Assembly: GCA_965657195.1 (NCBI GenBank)
Contig: CBFHNK010000001.1
Location: 1-64,000 of the forward strand
Length of the DNA: 64,000 nt
Reading direction: 5' to 3'
Source: TMED14 sp965657195
GTDB lineage: Bacteria > Bacteroidota > Bacteroidia > Flavobacteriales > Schleiferiaceae
Both the position numbers and the translations under genes were made by a program. The notes beneath the pieces are model-generated. The model did no database searches. It had not been told where the DNA came from and worked only from the letters and a program-made list of their open reading frames with translations. Shown here in pieces: positions 32,572 through 40,143 of this stretch (position 1 is the first letter of the stretch; each line of letters begins with the position of its first letter).

Positions 32572-34131
32572 TTATTGGGTCACCACAAAGCGCGCGGTGC
32601 GGTGGGACCAGCGCACCAAATACACACCGGGATTGAGAGCCGGCAAGTAGAGCGAAGGCTCGTTCCAAAATCCATTTGAGTGTACGCGCCCCAGCGCGTC
32701 AGAGAGCACAAACGCTCCACGCTCGTCACTGAATAGCCGCTGCTCAGATGGGCTCCAGTGCAGTTCGGCAACTGTAGAGCTCAATTCGGTGCTGCCAATT
32801 TGGTAGTTTACGCACGATGCCGAATCGTGCTCCCAGTGCAGGCTTGGGTCAAAGTTGAGCAGCGTATCTCCAGACAAATAGGCACTGAGGTTCATGTACA
32901 AAAGTAGCATTTCGTCGCCCGTGCCTTCGCCCGCCGTGACCGTCTGGGGCGGGCTGTGCGGGTTGTTCCAGTTGGCAGTGGTGTTGTCGTAGGTAACCTC
33001 TGCCCAAACACTGCTTCCTTGGGGTAAAAAAATGGGCGATTTGTACGTGTAAAAGCCTTGCCAGTGAAAATCCCATTCGGGAATGTTTATGAGCTGGGTG
33101 CTGTCGCCGTTGTGCACCAAACCCGCTTTAAAGCGTTTACCGACTAAGTGCATGTGCGGCATGAGGGCGGTCAGCGTGAGGTTTAACGGAATGGTACGCA
33201 CCGCTTTAAACGTTTTTACTTGGTTAGCTGGAATCACCAAAGGTCCATTGACCAGGTTTTGAACGTGGTTGAGTACGGGCGAGGTGGTGACGTTGCGCAC
33301 CGTTCCGTTGGCATATTTAACGCGAATTTCGGTGCTATCCACTTGATTTGAAACATAACCAGGATAGTGAATTTGCACAAGCAAATTGCTGTTGGCTAAG
33401 ACTTTGGATCCGAACCCAGAAGGGAACTCAAACACGCCTTGGCCTGGAACGTAGCCGGTGATCAGTGTGGAAGTCGAAGAGCCAGTTCCGCCAAAAGCAG
33501 TGTAGCCAGGGCCCGGATCATTGGCGTCGAGCTGAAGCGGCAGCGAACTGGTATCCTGAAAAATGAGTGCATGGTGCACGATGGACCTGTTGCTTGGCAC
33601 TACTTCGATTGACTGAATGTACTTGTCTGTGAGGTTGTTAAGCGGAAGCACAAAAACGCGGTACAGGTCCTGAGTGGTGTTTACCACGTAGTTGGGAATC
33701 CGACGCTGTACATCGGGTTGGCTAAGGCCGGGTCCGCTTGAATAGCTGGGAATCGGAGGAATCGCATTTGCGTCGCCCAAAGGCGCAAAGTTGGATACCC
33801 AGTCGACTAGTTCGGCCCGCTCGTGGGCGGTCAATGTGTTCGCGTGGGCAAACTTTTTGGGTTGTTCCGCGGGCGGAAAAGGGGGCATGCTAAATGCCGC
33901 CACACTGGCACCGATAGACTGCCGATTTTGAAAGGCATCGTTGTATGTGAGGAGTGAGAAGGGTGCGATTCCGCCGGGGTTGTGGCAGTTCGTGCAGTGC
34001 GAGTAGACGATGCAGGCGATCCCATCCGTCCATGTGGGGGTGTGCACCGGGGATTGTGCGCTACTAACAACGGGTATGACCGCTGTGGTGAGAGCCAGAG
34101 CAAACGATTTCATGAACTTAAGACGCCTCAT
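32572..34131 (-). CDS. Secreted cytochrome c / copper-monooxygenase-like protein with T9SS sorting domain
   Basis: A 519-residue exported protein with a signal peptide around residues 1-25 (Met7 at 34113 is an alternative start). A heme-c-type motif CTNCHNPGG follows (about 45-55). A large domain then shows the ligand pattern of peptidylglycine-hydroxylating monooxygenases: SIVHHALIF (CuA-type HH), VQIHYPG, ALMPHMHLVGKRF (CuB-type HxH) and GTGDEMLLLYMNL (Met ligand). The last ~75 residues resemble a type A T9SS C-terminal domain ending LVRWSHRTARFVVTQ. An oxidative role at the cell surface is inferred; the substrate is unknown. Confidence 0.8.
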   Translation of the reverse strand: MRRLKFMKSFALALTTAVIPVVSSAQSPVHTPTWTDGIACIVYSHCTNCHNPGGIAPFSLLTYNDAFQNRQSIGASVAAFSMPPFPPAEQPKKFAHANTLTAHERAELVDWVSNFAPLGDANAIPPIPSYSSGPGLSQPDVQRRIPNYVVNTTQDLYRVFVLPLNNLTDKYIQSIEVVPSNRSIVHHALIFQDTSSLPLQLDANDPGPGYTAFGGTGSSTSTLITGYVPGQGVFEFPSGFGSKVLANSNLLVQIHYPGYVSNQVDSTEIRVKYANGTVRNVTTSPVLNHVQNLVNGPLVIPANQVKTFKAVRTIPLNLTLTALMPHMHLVGKRFKAGLVHNGDSTQLINIPEWDFHWQGFYTYKSPIFLPQGSSVWAEVTYDNTTANWNNPHSPPQTVTAGEGTGDEMLLLYMNLSAYLSGDTLLNFDPSLHWEHDSASCVNYQIGSTELSSTVAELHWSPSEQRLFSDERGAFVLSDALGRVHSNGFWNEPSLYLPALNPGVYLVRWSHRTARFVVTQ

Positions 34132-34143
34132 ACGTACCGGGGT

Positions 34144-35910
34144 TTAAAACAGCTTGTACACCGGGTACCTGCGGTGCCGCAGCTCGTAGTACTCAGTTTG
34201 CTGAAAAATCCAGTTCAGCTGGGCGTCACCGTTGCCGTCGAATTCGGGGTCTGCCGCCTTTTTGGCCTCTAAGGCGGCCTTGAGGGCCGGGCGCTCCCGC
34301 AGCAGCTTGGCCGCGGTGTCTTCAAACACGTACCCGCTGAACCCCTCTTTTTGCTGAAGTACGGCATTAAAAAATCCCCAGGCCAGTAGCCCGTCGGGGG
34401 CGTCGGCCTCGAGTGCCTCGGCGAGGTAGCGGCGCATCGGTTGCGCACTCGGAACCAAATAGTCTCCCGCCAAAAACTTCACGTCGAGGGTGTCGCGGCG
34501 CGTTTGGATTCCGCGCAGCGCAAAATGCCCCTCGTAGGGTTGCGGCGATGCCTTGTAGCCCTCGATGTAGGTTACTTCCACGCGCAGCGTCGTGTCGCGG
34601 GTGAGCTCACGAAACCGGATTCCGTGGGCCGTCAAGCGGTCCCAGGCCTCGGTCCATCCGCGCGGAATGAGGTAGGCCTGCGGCACGTCCGCCCACTGGG
34701 TCGCCACAGCCACGTCGCGGTAGGCCACATTCACCTCGTAGGGCTTGCTGCGGTCGTAAAAAAGTCGGGGCTGCCCGCTGACCTCTGAAGGCTTGTACCC
34801 GCGTTGGTATCCCAAAAACGGAACCCGGTTCACCTGCGTCGTGTCAATCGTCCAGGCCACCGGCAACCGGGTGGCTTGAGCCTCGGCTGCACGCTGGGCC
34901 GCTTGGGCCTCAGCCGCGGCCCTGCGCTGCGCGGCAAACGTTTCGATCAGGGCCACGTTCAGGGCGTAGGTCGCCCGTACCCGGTCGGCAAAGGGCTTGA
35001 GCATGTGGGTTTCGGGCACAAAGCTGTAGATGTTGCGCACCGCTCCGTACCCGCTGAGGTAGCGCGGACCCTCGAGGTAGGCGTCCCAGCCCTTTTCGGG
35101 TGTGGTGCCCCAGTGGTTCACGTACGGAACCATCGGGAATCCCATCTCATTCATGCGGCGGTAGACCTCGGGCTCGAGCAGGTGGCGCAGCAGGTCGCCC
35201 ATGGCTCCGCCCAGCTTTTCGGGCTGGGTGCTCAAAAGGGTCATCACGTGCTGGTAGTCGGCGCCGTTGCTCACGTGGTTGTCGATCAGCACCAGTGGAT
35301 TCACCCATTCGATGGCACGGATCAGGCTGCGCGTTTCGGCCGCGTCGGCCTTCATGAAGTCGCGGTTGAGGTCGAGGTTTTGGCTGTTTCCGCGGGCGCC
35401 GAACTCGCGCGGACCGTCCTGGTCCACCCGGTGGTAGGGGCTGCGCTGCAGCATTCCGCCAATGTTGAAGCACGGAACCACCGCCAGCACCACGTTCGCC
35501 GGCAGCTTCACCCGGCCCTGCGCCACGTCGCGCACCAGCATCATGCTCGCGTCGATGCCGTCGGGCTCGCCGGGATGGATTCCGTTGTTAATCAGCACCG
35601 GCATTTTACCTTCGGCGGCCCACTCGTCCGGGTTTAAGTTGCCCTCGGGGCTCACCAGTATCAGGTGCAGCGGGTAGTAGGCGTCAGTCGGACCCACTTC
35701 AACCAGCTTGAGCACCGCGGGGTAGGCGTCCACCAGCCTTCGGTAGTAGTCCATCATCTCGAGGTAGGTCGGTGATTCCAGGCCGTTGCTGCGTTCAAAA
35801 ACCGTTTCAAACGCTTGCGGAACCTTATTTTTTTTCGGTGCGGAGCGCTGCTGCGCCCAAGCCGTCGCCACCGACAGGGCCATTGCCAGGATCATTAGGG
35901 GTGTTCGCAT
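34144..35910 (-). CDS. Secreted M14-family zinc carboxypeptidase
   Basis: A 588-residue exported metallopeptidase with a signal peptide (MRTPLMILAMALSVATAWA). The M14 domain has the zinc ligands in NNGIHPGEPDG (His and Glu, about 112-116) and the third His in IDNHVSNGADYQH. The substrate-binding NRDF follows QNLDLNRDFMKAD, and the catalytic Glu is plausibly in SFVPETHMLKPF. A ~250-residue C-terminal region with an Ala/Gln-rich linker (about 330-350) is unassigned. ATG 35910 lies 4 nt after TACATTCG, a one-mismatch -7 box. Its upstream side is the original promoter of the disrupted tRNA-Arg. Confidence 0.9.
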   Translation of the reverse strand: MRTPLMILAMALSVATAWAQQRSAPKKNKVPQAFETVFERSNGLESPTYLEMMDYYRRLVDAYPAVLKLVEVGPTDAYYPLHLILVSPEGNLNPDEWAAEGKMPVLINNGIHPGEPDGIDASMMLVRDVAQGRVKLPANVVLAVVPCFNIGGMLQRSPYHRVDQDGPREFGARGNSQNLDLNRDFMKADAAETRSLIRAIEWVNPLVLIDNHVSNGADYQHVMTLLSTQPEKLGGAMGDLLRHLLEPEVYRRMNEMGFPMVPYVNHWGTTPEKGWDAYLEGPRYLSGYGAVRNIYSFVPETHMLKPFADRVRATYALNVALIETFAAQRRAAAEAQAAQRAAEAQATRLPVAWTIDTTQVNRVPFLGYQRGYKPSEVSGQPRLFYDRSKPYEVNVAYRDVAVATQWADVPQAYLIPRGWTEAWDRLTAHGIRFRELTRDTTLRVEVTYIEGYKASPQPYEGHFALRGIQTRRDTLDVKFLAGDYLVPSAQPMRRYLAEALEADAPDGLLAWGFFNAVLQQKEGFSGYVFEDTAAKLLRERPALKAALEAKKAADPEFDGNGDAQLNWIFQQTEYYELRHRRYPVYKLF

Positions 35911-35965
35911 TTAGCGAATGTAGCACGTTCTCGCCACGGAGCAGGGCGGCGCAGCCCTCAGGGGT

Positions 35966-36007
35966 TAATTTTGCGGCCCTTGGCCCCGTAGTTCAACGGG
36001 TCGAATA
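35966..36007 (+). pseudogene. 5' remnant of tRNA-Arg(CCT) with its promoter
   Basis: TAATTTTG (35966-35973, exact -7 match) is followed at 35982 by the first 18 bases of tRNA-Arg(CCT), identical to 37419-37436. Eight more bases follow with two mismatches, and then unrelated sequence. It corresponds to tRNA positions 1-26 (acceptor strand and D arm) and cannot form a tRNA. TCGAATAA (36001-36008) recurs inverted as TTATTCGA at 36045-36052. This marks the left edge of the accessory locus. Confidence 0.75.
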
Positions 36008-36132
36008 AGGGGTCCCACTGGGGTTTGTGAATTACGGAACTCAATTATTCGAACGACCGTACTTCAACGTACGTAAGGGTTCGTGCCGTTAGGTGGTTGA
36101 AATCGTCACGTACAGAGGTCGTTGCTTTTTGA

Positions 36133-36597
36133 TCAGAGCCGTGTCTCGTAATCAAATACGGCTCCTTCTAACGCCTTAACCTTCTCAATCTTCCAGTATT
36201 CTTTTGTGCGGAAGCTTTTGATGGTGCGTACACCATGGTACGCCGCAGCTGGGGTGATTATGAATACTGGGGGTGTGCCTTCAAAGTCCGATGACATAAT
36301 GGCAACGCCAATTAAAGTGATCAAGCCGTCAAATGTTATGATGACCACTTTCTTCAGTCCGTATCCATAGTAGTATTTCAGGTGTTTGTCGCACTTTATA
36401 GCTCGGTTAATGTTTTTAACAGGTAGTTCTTTTTCATTCAATACGGATTTGAATTCTCTTAAGGAAAGCCCCTTTTCGTCCAAATACACCGTGCCGTCGC
36501 GAATTTCTACTTTTTCTTGAGCAAAAGAAGTATATGATGATACCAATGCCAGCGTTAGTGCTGACCACATTAAATATTGGGTGAACATGTTTTTCAT
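36133..36597 (-). CDS. Hypothetical exported protein in the tRNA-Arg accessory locus
   Basis: Not recognised. The 154-residue product starts with a signal peptide (MKNMFTQYLMWSALTLALVS). After cleavage it has a Lys/Glu-rich region, one strongly hydrophobic stretch (VVIITFDGLITLIGVAIM, about 85-102), and a basic C-terminus. ATG 36597 is used because the upstream open frame overlaps the preceding gene and lacks a signal. Codon use is AT-rich and unlike the flanking 60 percent GC genes, consistent with acquisition. It follows the next gene upstream by 19 nt on the same strand. Confidence 0.6.
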   Translation of the reverse strand: MKNMFTQYLMWSALTLALVSSYTSFAQEKVEIRDGTVYLDEKGLSLREFKSVLNEKELPVKNINRAIKCDKHLKYYYGYGLKKVVIITFDGLITLIGVAIMSSDFEGTPPVFIITPAAAYHGVRTIKSFRTKEYWKIEKVKALEGAVFDYETRL

Positions 36598-36616
36598 TGT
36601 GTTTGTGCTTGATTTA

Positions 36617-37078
36617 TTATCCTTTAGTTTTCTTTGCCCCAATTGGCCATTGGTATCCAAATGTGAGGAGGTAGTCTGAATAAAACGACCAACCTCTCGG
36701 CCTTGATTGCAGTGATCGTTCGATGGATACCGTGAAATTTCGCTGCTGGGATTTTGTTGCAAATTGAACGTATGCAAAGCCTGGAAACAATCGAACACCC
36801 GTGCTTACACTGCCTTTTTCACTTTTGCTGCCGACTCCAAGTTTTCCTGTGACAATTGAAGGGAAGGCCAGTCCAACTTGTTGGTCAACAAACCCAGTTT
36901 TGCCAAAAGAAGTTTGCCGACCAATTAAAAATGAACACCCGGGGAAAACAAATGTCTCGTGCGGGAAATGAGCCAGACCAGCGTTGAATTCCCAATAGGA
37001 CCAACTGGCATTACTCTGAGCCACTGACGTTAGTGCTTGTGTTCCCATTAGAAGGGAAAGGAGTATTCGCAACCTCAT
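36617..37078 (-). CDS. Hypothetical small outer-membrane-type protein in the accessory locus
   Basis: Not recognised. The 153-residue product has a signal peptide (MRLRILLSLLMGTQALTSVA). Its body has alternating aromatic and glycine residues (WSYWEFNAGLAHFP, GVRLFPGFAYVQFA, FYSDYLLTFGYQWP), which suggests a small beta-barrel. ATG 37078 places the signal at the N-terminus; the frame is open to 37102. It is AT-rich relative to flanks and forms a two-gene unit with the next gene downstream. No promoter box with a good match is visible. Confidence 0.6.
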   Translation of the reverse strand: MRLRILLSLLMGTQALTSVAQSNASWSYWEFNAGLAHFPHETFVFPGCSFLIGRQTSFGKTGFVDQQVGLAFPSIVTGKLGVGSKSEKGSVSTGVRLFPGFAYVQFATKSQQRNFTVSIERSLQSRPRGWSFYSDYLLTFGYQWPIGAKKTKG

Positions 37079-37402
37079 TTTTTTCTTTACAAGGTCCAGC
37101 ACTTGGTGAAATTTTGCATTGCAAAAAATGCTATGTGAGCTCTATAATTTGACTAATTGTCGTAATTGAGGCTAAACGGGTTTAATGGGTACTCGACCTC
37201 AAATACTCTGGACGGGTTCGTCGGCGAGGAAGTGCTTAGGTAGTGATTTGTCACAATCCTCTACGCTTGGATGGTTTTAGTGGGGGCTAAAGGTTGAATG
37301 CGGTTTCTAGGGTCGATTTCATGTGGACGAAATCATAAGTAGCTATAATTCAATACGCTAGGCTGTGGCGCGTACAGTGTTTTTTACCCCCTCTAGACGG
37401 GT
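37079..37402. other. AT-rich intergenic region left of tRNA-Arg(CCT)
   Basis: 324 bases without a supportable gene. I see scattered A/T tracts but no terminator, repeat or known RNA. It lies between the left accessory genes and the tRNA promoter. Confidence 0.5.
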
Positions 37403-37410
37403 TACTTTTG
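37403..37410 (+). promoter_or_regulatory. -7 promoter box of tRNA-Arg(CCT)
   Basis: TACTTTTG, an exact TAnnTTTG match, ends 8 nt before the first tRNA base, so the primary transcript should start at or just before the mature 5' end. Confidence 0.6.
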
Positions 37411-37418
37411 CACTCCTT

Positions 37419-37490
37419 GGCCCCGTAGTTCAACGGATAGAATAGACGTTTCCTAAACGTTTGATAGCGGTTCGATTCCGCTCGGGGCTG
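37419..37490 (+). tRNA. tRNA-Arg (anticodon CCT)
   Basis: A complete 72-nt cloverleaf. The acceptor is GGCCCCG/CGGGGCT with a G-U first pair, the D stem GTTC/GAAT, the anticodon stem GACGT/ACGTT around loop TTCCTAA (anticodon CCT), and the T arm AGCGG-TTCGATT-CCGCT. Discriminator G; CCA is not encoded. It decodes AGG. It is the only intact copy here, flanked by a 5' remnant 1.4 kb upstream and a 3' remnant 1.5 kb downstream. Confidence 0.95.
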
Positions 37491-37495
37491 CTACT
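37438..37495 (+). repeat. attL-like direct repeat (58 bp), left copy
   Basis: Identical over 58 bp to 39037-39094. It spans tRNA-Arg position 20 to the 3' end plus 5 bases. Bases on both sides differ, so the repeat boundaries are sharp. Confidence 0.9.
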
Positions 37496-37664
37496 TAATG
37501 ATTATCAACAGGTTAGGTTGATTGTTCAGGTCATTCAACTAAGGTCAAATTGCTCGGATTGAGCAAAAGTTGGAGCAAACTTTGAGTAAAACGCGGGGGG
37601 AGAACGTGACTATTGCACTTAGCTCGGGTGACGTATTTTAGGTGATGGGTAAAAAATCTACGTC

Positions 37665-38585
37665 TTAATTAATCGTTCCACCCCCAATGTTCACTAGGCC
37701 TGACCGGAATCCAAATAAATAGTACACCTGGGTTTGTCCGTTGGGGCCTGTGTTCGTAAAGGGGGAAAAGCCGATAAATACTTCACCGTGTGCTCTGCTG
37801 AGCACATTGCGATACCATGCACTTTTATTGATGGGGTGCTGAATATCAAATGAATGAAGCCCCAATGCAACCTCCAGCCCCGGAAACTTCATTAAGCTCA
37901 GGTTGGGATACCACAGCAAATTCGCCTTCAACTCCTTGGACACCGCTTGCGCCGCAAATCCTTCTCCATTTACCTCCACATAGGTGGCTGTCCCCCGAGA
38001 CCAGACTATGCCGGTATGCGCCAACACATTACGAGTACCGTACTGCATCGGGTGGTACGACAATCCACCAGAAACCTGGATCATGGTCATCACATTGACC
38101 TCGACACCTTTGAGTGTATAGCCCGATATCGCCTTGTTTGCAGGGAGTCGAGCATAGTAAAGTGGTCCGACCTCCTGCCCTTCTTCCCGTTTCCAATGGG
38201 CCACAGTCAATTGGCCGTTCACACGACTGGCCACCCGATCCGCCACGGGATAATGGCTCAGCGGCCCAAAATTATAGGCTGCTTGAGCATCAAATAGATG
38301 GCCTCCCGGAAACAACCTACTCAGAAAAAGCCCCGGGCCATTGAACAATCCTTCGTCGCCTTTCCCCAAATCTTCCACAAAGGTGCTAGCAGACCAATTC
38401 AAACCCACCGAAGACCCAGAGGCTCGGGCGTAGTCCCATTGGTACACCGATACGGGGTAGTCAAAATCCTTCAAGCGATAATTTCTTGAAGTCTGTGCCG
38501 TGATCGTTTGACTCATTAATGTACCCATTAATAGCCCTCCCCATACGGTTGCGACATGCTTCAAAGCACTTGTAATCATTTTCAT
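37665..38585 (-). CDS. Hypothetical exported protein, cargo of the tRNA-Arg cassette
   Basis: Not recognised. The 306-residue protein has a signal peptide (MKMITSALKHVATVWGGLLM, then cleavage near QTITAQ). Its beta-rich, aromatic- and glycine-rich body (GLNWSASTF, GVEVNVMTMIQVSGGLSYHP, QTQVYYLFGFRSGLVNIGG) suggests an outer-membrane barrel or surface protein. ATG 38585 is chosen so that the signal is N-terminal; the frame is open to 38711. Base composition is lower in GC than the host genes. It is the only gene between the two att-like repeats. Confidence 0.65.
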   Translation of the reverse strand: MKMITSALKHVATVWGGLLMGTLMSQTITAQTSRNYRLKDFDYPVSVYQWDYARASGSSVGLNWSASTFVEDLGKGDEGLFNGPGLFLSRLFPGGHLFDAQAAYNFGPLSHYPVADRVASRVNGQLTVAHWKREEGQEVGPLYYARLPANKAISGYTLKGVEVNVMTMIQVSGGLSYHPMQYGTRNVLAHTGIVWSRGTATYVEVNGEGFAAQAVSKELKANLLWYPNLSLMKFPGLEVALGLHSFDIQHPINKSAWYRNVLSRAHGEVFIGFSPFTNTGPNGQTQVYYLFGFRSGLVNIGGGTIN

Positions 38586-39036
38586 AATGTCTGAATTTAC
38601 CCAATAAAATGGGAACCGTCGGCGTGTTCCAGTTGTATAAACTTTGAATACCTCCCCGCTGCCATAATTATTCAAATCACTCTTTAACCCTTTTACCAAC
38701 TTTACGCCCAAGTTACCTCAATCCGCATTAAGCTGTTCCTCAGTACTCTGTTATATCATGCGTTTCCAGCAGCGACCCACAGTCAGTCTGTAGATAATCG
38801 TTTAATTGGACGTCTCGAAGTATGAGACCGCATTGTCAAAGACCTATTGGTTCGTGGACGGGCAAAAGGGTGACAATTAAGGTGTGCACTTTTAAATATG
38901 AATGAACATTTAGAGCCGAACCAAAGAAGTAATCAGGACAGCGCAAAAGTGAGCGCAAACTGTACTGTTTTGCTCTCTTTTTGACCTCTCCTGAATTGTT
39001 AACTAACTGATTTTCAGTAGTTAATTGGTCAATATT
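38586..39036. other. Intergenic right arm of the tRNA-Arg cassette
   Basis: 451 bases with no supportable gene. Contains two GCGCAAA words 12 bp apart (38941, 38953) and an inverted repeat TTAACTAACTGA / TCAGTAGTTAA (about 38998-39024) just inside the right att-like repeat. No promoter box with a convincing start codon is seen. Confidence 0.55.
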
Positions 39037-39094
39037 TAGAATAGACGTTTCCTAAACGTTTGATAGCGGTTCGATTCCGCTCGGGGCTGCTACT
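39037..39094 (+). repeat. attR-like direct repeat: displaced 3' fragment of tRNA-Arg(CCT)
   Basis: 58 bp identical to 37438-37495, without the tRNA 5' part and so not a functional tRNA. The stop codon of the convergent SOUL-family gene (39092-39090) lies inside it, which fixes the original chromosomal order: tRNA-Arg directly followed by the SOUL gene. Confidence 0.9.
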
Positions 39095-39698
39095 GAATTC
39101 CGCCCAAGTCCCACTCAATCTCGACCGCGACTTCGTTGCGCCGATTGATCACATCCCATGGGGCGTTGTAGCCCATGTACATGAACGCCCCGGCGGGCTG
39201 CAGGCCTTCGCGGACCAGGGTTTCGCCCAATTCGCTGCACTTCGCGTTGATTTCGCGGTCGTTGGTGAAGCCTCCGTAGCGCAGCACGGCGAGCACTTTG
39301 GGGGCTTCTTCTGCCACGACCACCCGGCCTGAGTTGGGCTGGGGAAGGTCAGCCGCGGCGTACTCCTTGGGCATCACAAAGTACATGGTTGCGGAATCGC
39401 TCAAGTTCATGACCACCGGGGCGGTCATGGCGATTTTTTGGTTGCGGGCGTTTCCGCCAAAAATGTAGCCTGCGATTTCGCGAAACCCATTGGATCCCGA
39501 TTGGTCAAACGAGGCGGAGCCCACGGGCGTACAGGCCACCACCATCGAGGGGTAGTAGCGAATTTCGACATTACCAATGCTTTGCAGAACGCGGTACTCG
39601 GGGGTTTCGATTCCGGGCGAAGACATGCTGTAGGCGGCCACCCCAATAAGGGTTGCGGCGCCGAGGGCGGCAAGAGTCCACATCTTTTTGTTGTTCAT
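39090..39698 (-). CDS. SOUL-family heme-binding-like protein
   Basis: A 202-residue protein with an N-terminal membrane anchor or signal (MWTLAALGAATLIGVAAYSM) and a SOUL domain. Typical stretches are YRVLQSIGNVEIRYYPSMVVACT, NGFREIAGYIFGGNARNQKIAMTAPV, YFVMPKEY, and YMGYNAPWDVINRRNEVAVEI at the C-terminus. SOUL/HBP proteins bind tetrapyrroles in eukaryotes; the bacterial role is unclear. ATG 39698 is chosen, since the open frame above has no homologous sequence. Its last codons run into the tRNA-Arg 3' repeat. Confidence 0.88.
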   Translation of the reverse strand: MNNKKMWTLAALGAATLIGVAAYSMSSPGIETPEYRVLQSIGNVEIRYYPSMVVACTPVGSASFDQSGSNGFREIAGYIFGGNARNQKIAMTAPVVMNLSDSATMYFVMPKEYAAADLPQPNSGRVVVAEEAPKVLAVLRYGGFTNDREINAKCSELGETLVREGLQPAGAFMYMGYNAPWDVINRRNEVAVEIEWDLGGIQ

Positions 39699-39862
39699 AG
39701 GGTTATGTCTACCTAACCCCATGCGGTCCCCTTTTGTTTGTGCGGCCGAGTGCCGAAGACTCAGTAAAATGTTCCCCACACCAAATGCCCGTTGGCGGTG
39801 ACCAATTGGGGTATACCAAATCCTAGTGCGGCGCGTTACTTCGCCGAAACCCCTATCGAAGC

Positions 39863-40141
39863 ATGAATCGACGTACCCTCATTTTTGCAGCGTCTGGCGT
39901 GCTGCTGGCGCTTCCAGCCGTAGCTATGCTGCTTGGCGGCGACGTGAACTGGTCAGCTTTTGACTTCTTCATTGGCGCAATCCTGCTCTTCGGAACCGCA
40001 TTCGCCCTCAATTTTACCCTAGACCGAATCACCTCGCCGCGCAACCGCGTGGTTGCCGCAGGGGTTATCGTGCTGGTGCTGGTACTCGTGTGGGCCGAAC
40101 TCGCCGTGGGCCTCTTTGGGACGCCCATATCCGGCAGCTGA
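39863..40141 (+). CDS. Small three-helix membrane protein
   Basis: A 92-residue protein with three predicted membrane segments (about 5-25, 31-52, 63-85) and short loops. Function unknown. It resembles small uncharacterised membrane proteins common in Flavobacteriia. It is convergent with the thioredoxin-like gene, with 2 nt between the two stops. High GC, host-like codon use. Confidence 0.65.
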   Translation: MNRRTLIFAASGVLLALPAVAMLLGGDVNWSAFDFFIGAILLFGTAFALNFTLDRITSPRNRVVAAGVIVLVLVLVWAELAVGLFGTPISGS

Positions 40142-40143
40142 AC

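Larger units (their letters stand above)
37438..39094. mobile_element. Small integrase-less cassette integrated in tRNA-Arg(CCT)
   Basis: Bounded by perfect 58-bp direct repeats derived from the 3' part of the tRNA gene, the usual footprint of a tyrosine integrase. It contains one low-GC gene on the minus strand and no integrase. Near the left end, GAGCAAA-type words recur at 37561, 37573 and 37584. Near the right end, GCGCAAA occurs at 38941 and 38953. The 11-12 bp spacing resembles arm-type integrase sites (inference). Likely a satellite or a deletion remnant. Confidence 0.7.

Noticed and set aside
34144..37102. Possible integrase or defence genes near tRNA-Arg
   Set aside because: I looked for recombinase, nuclease, methylase and helicase motifs in all frames given and in the gaps and found none. 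The cargo proteins are exported and of unknown type.
39090..39779. Start of the SOUL-family gene at 39779
   Set aside because: The extra 27 codons contain no conserved sequence. The membrane anchor begins at ATG 39698.
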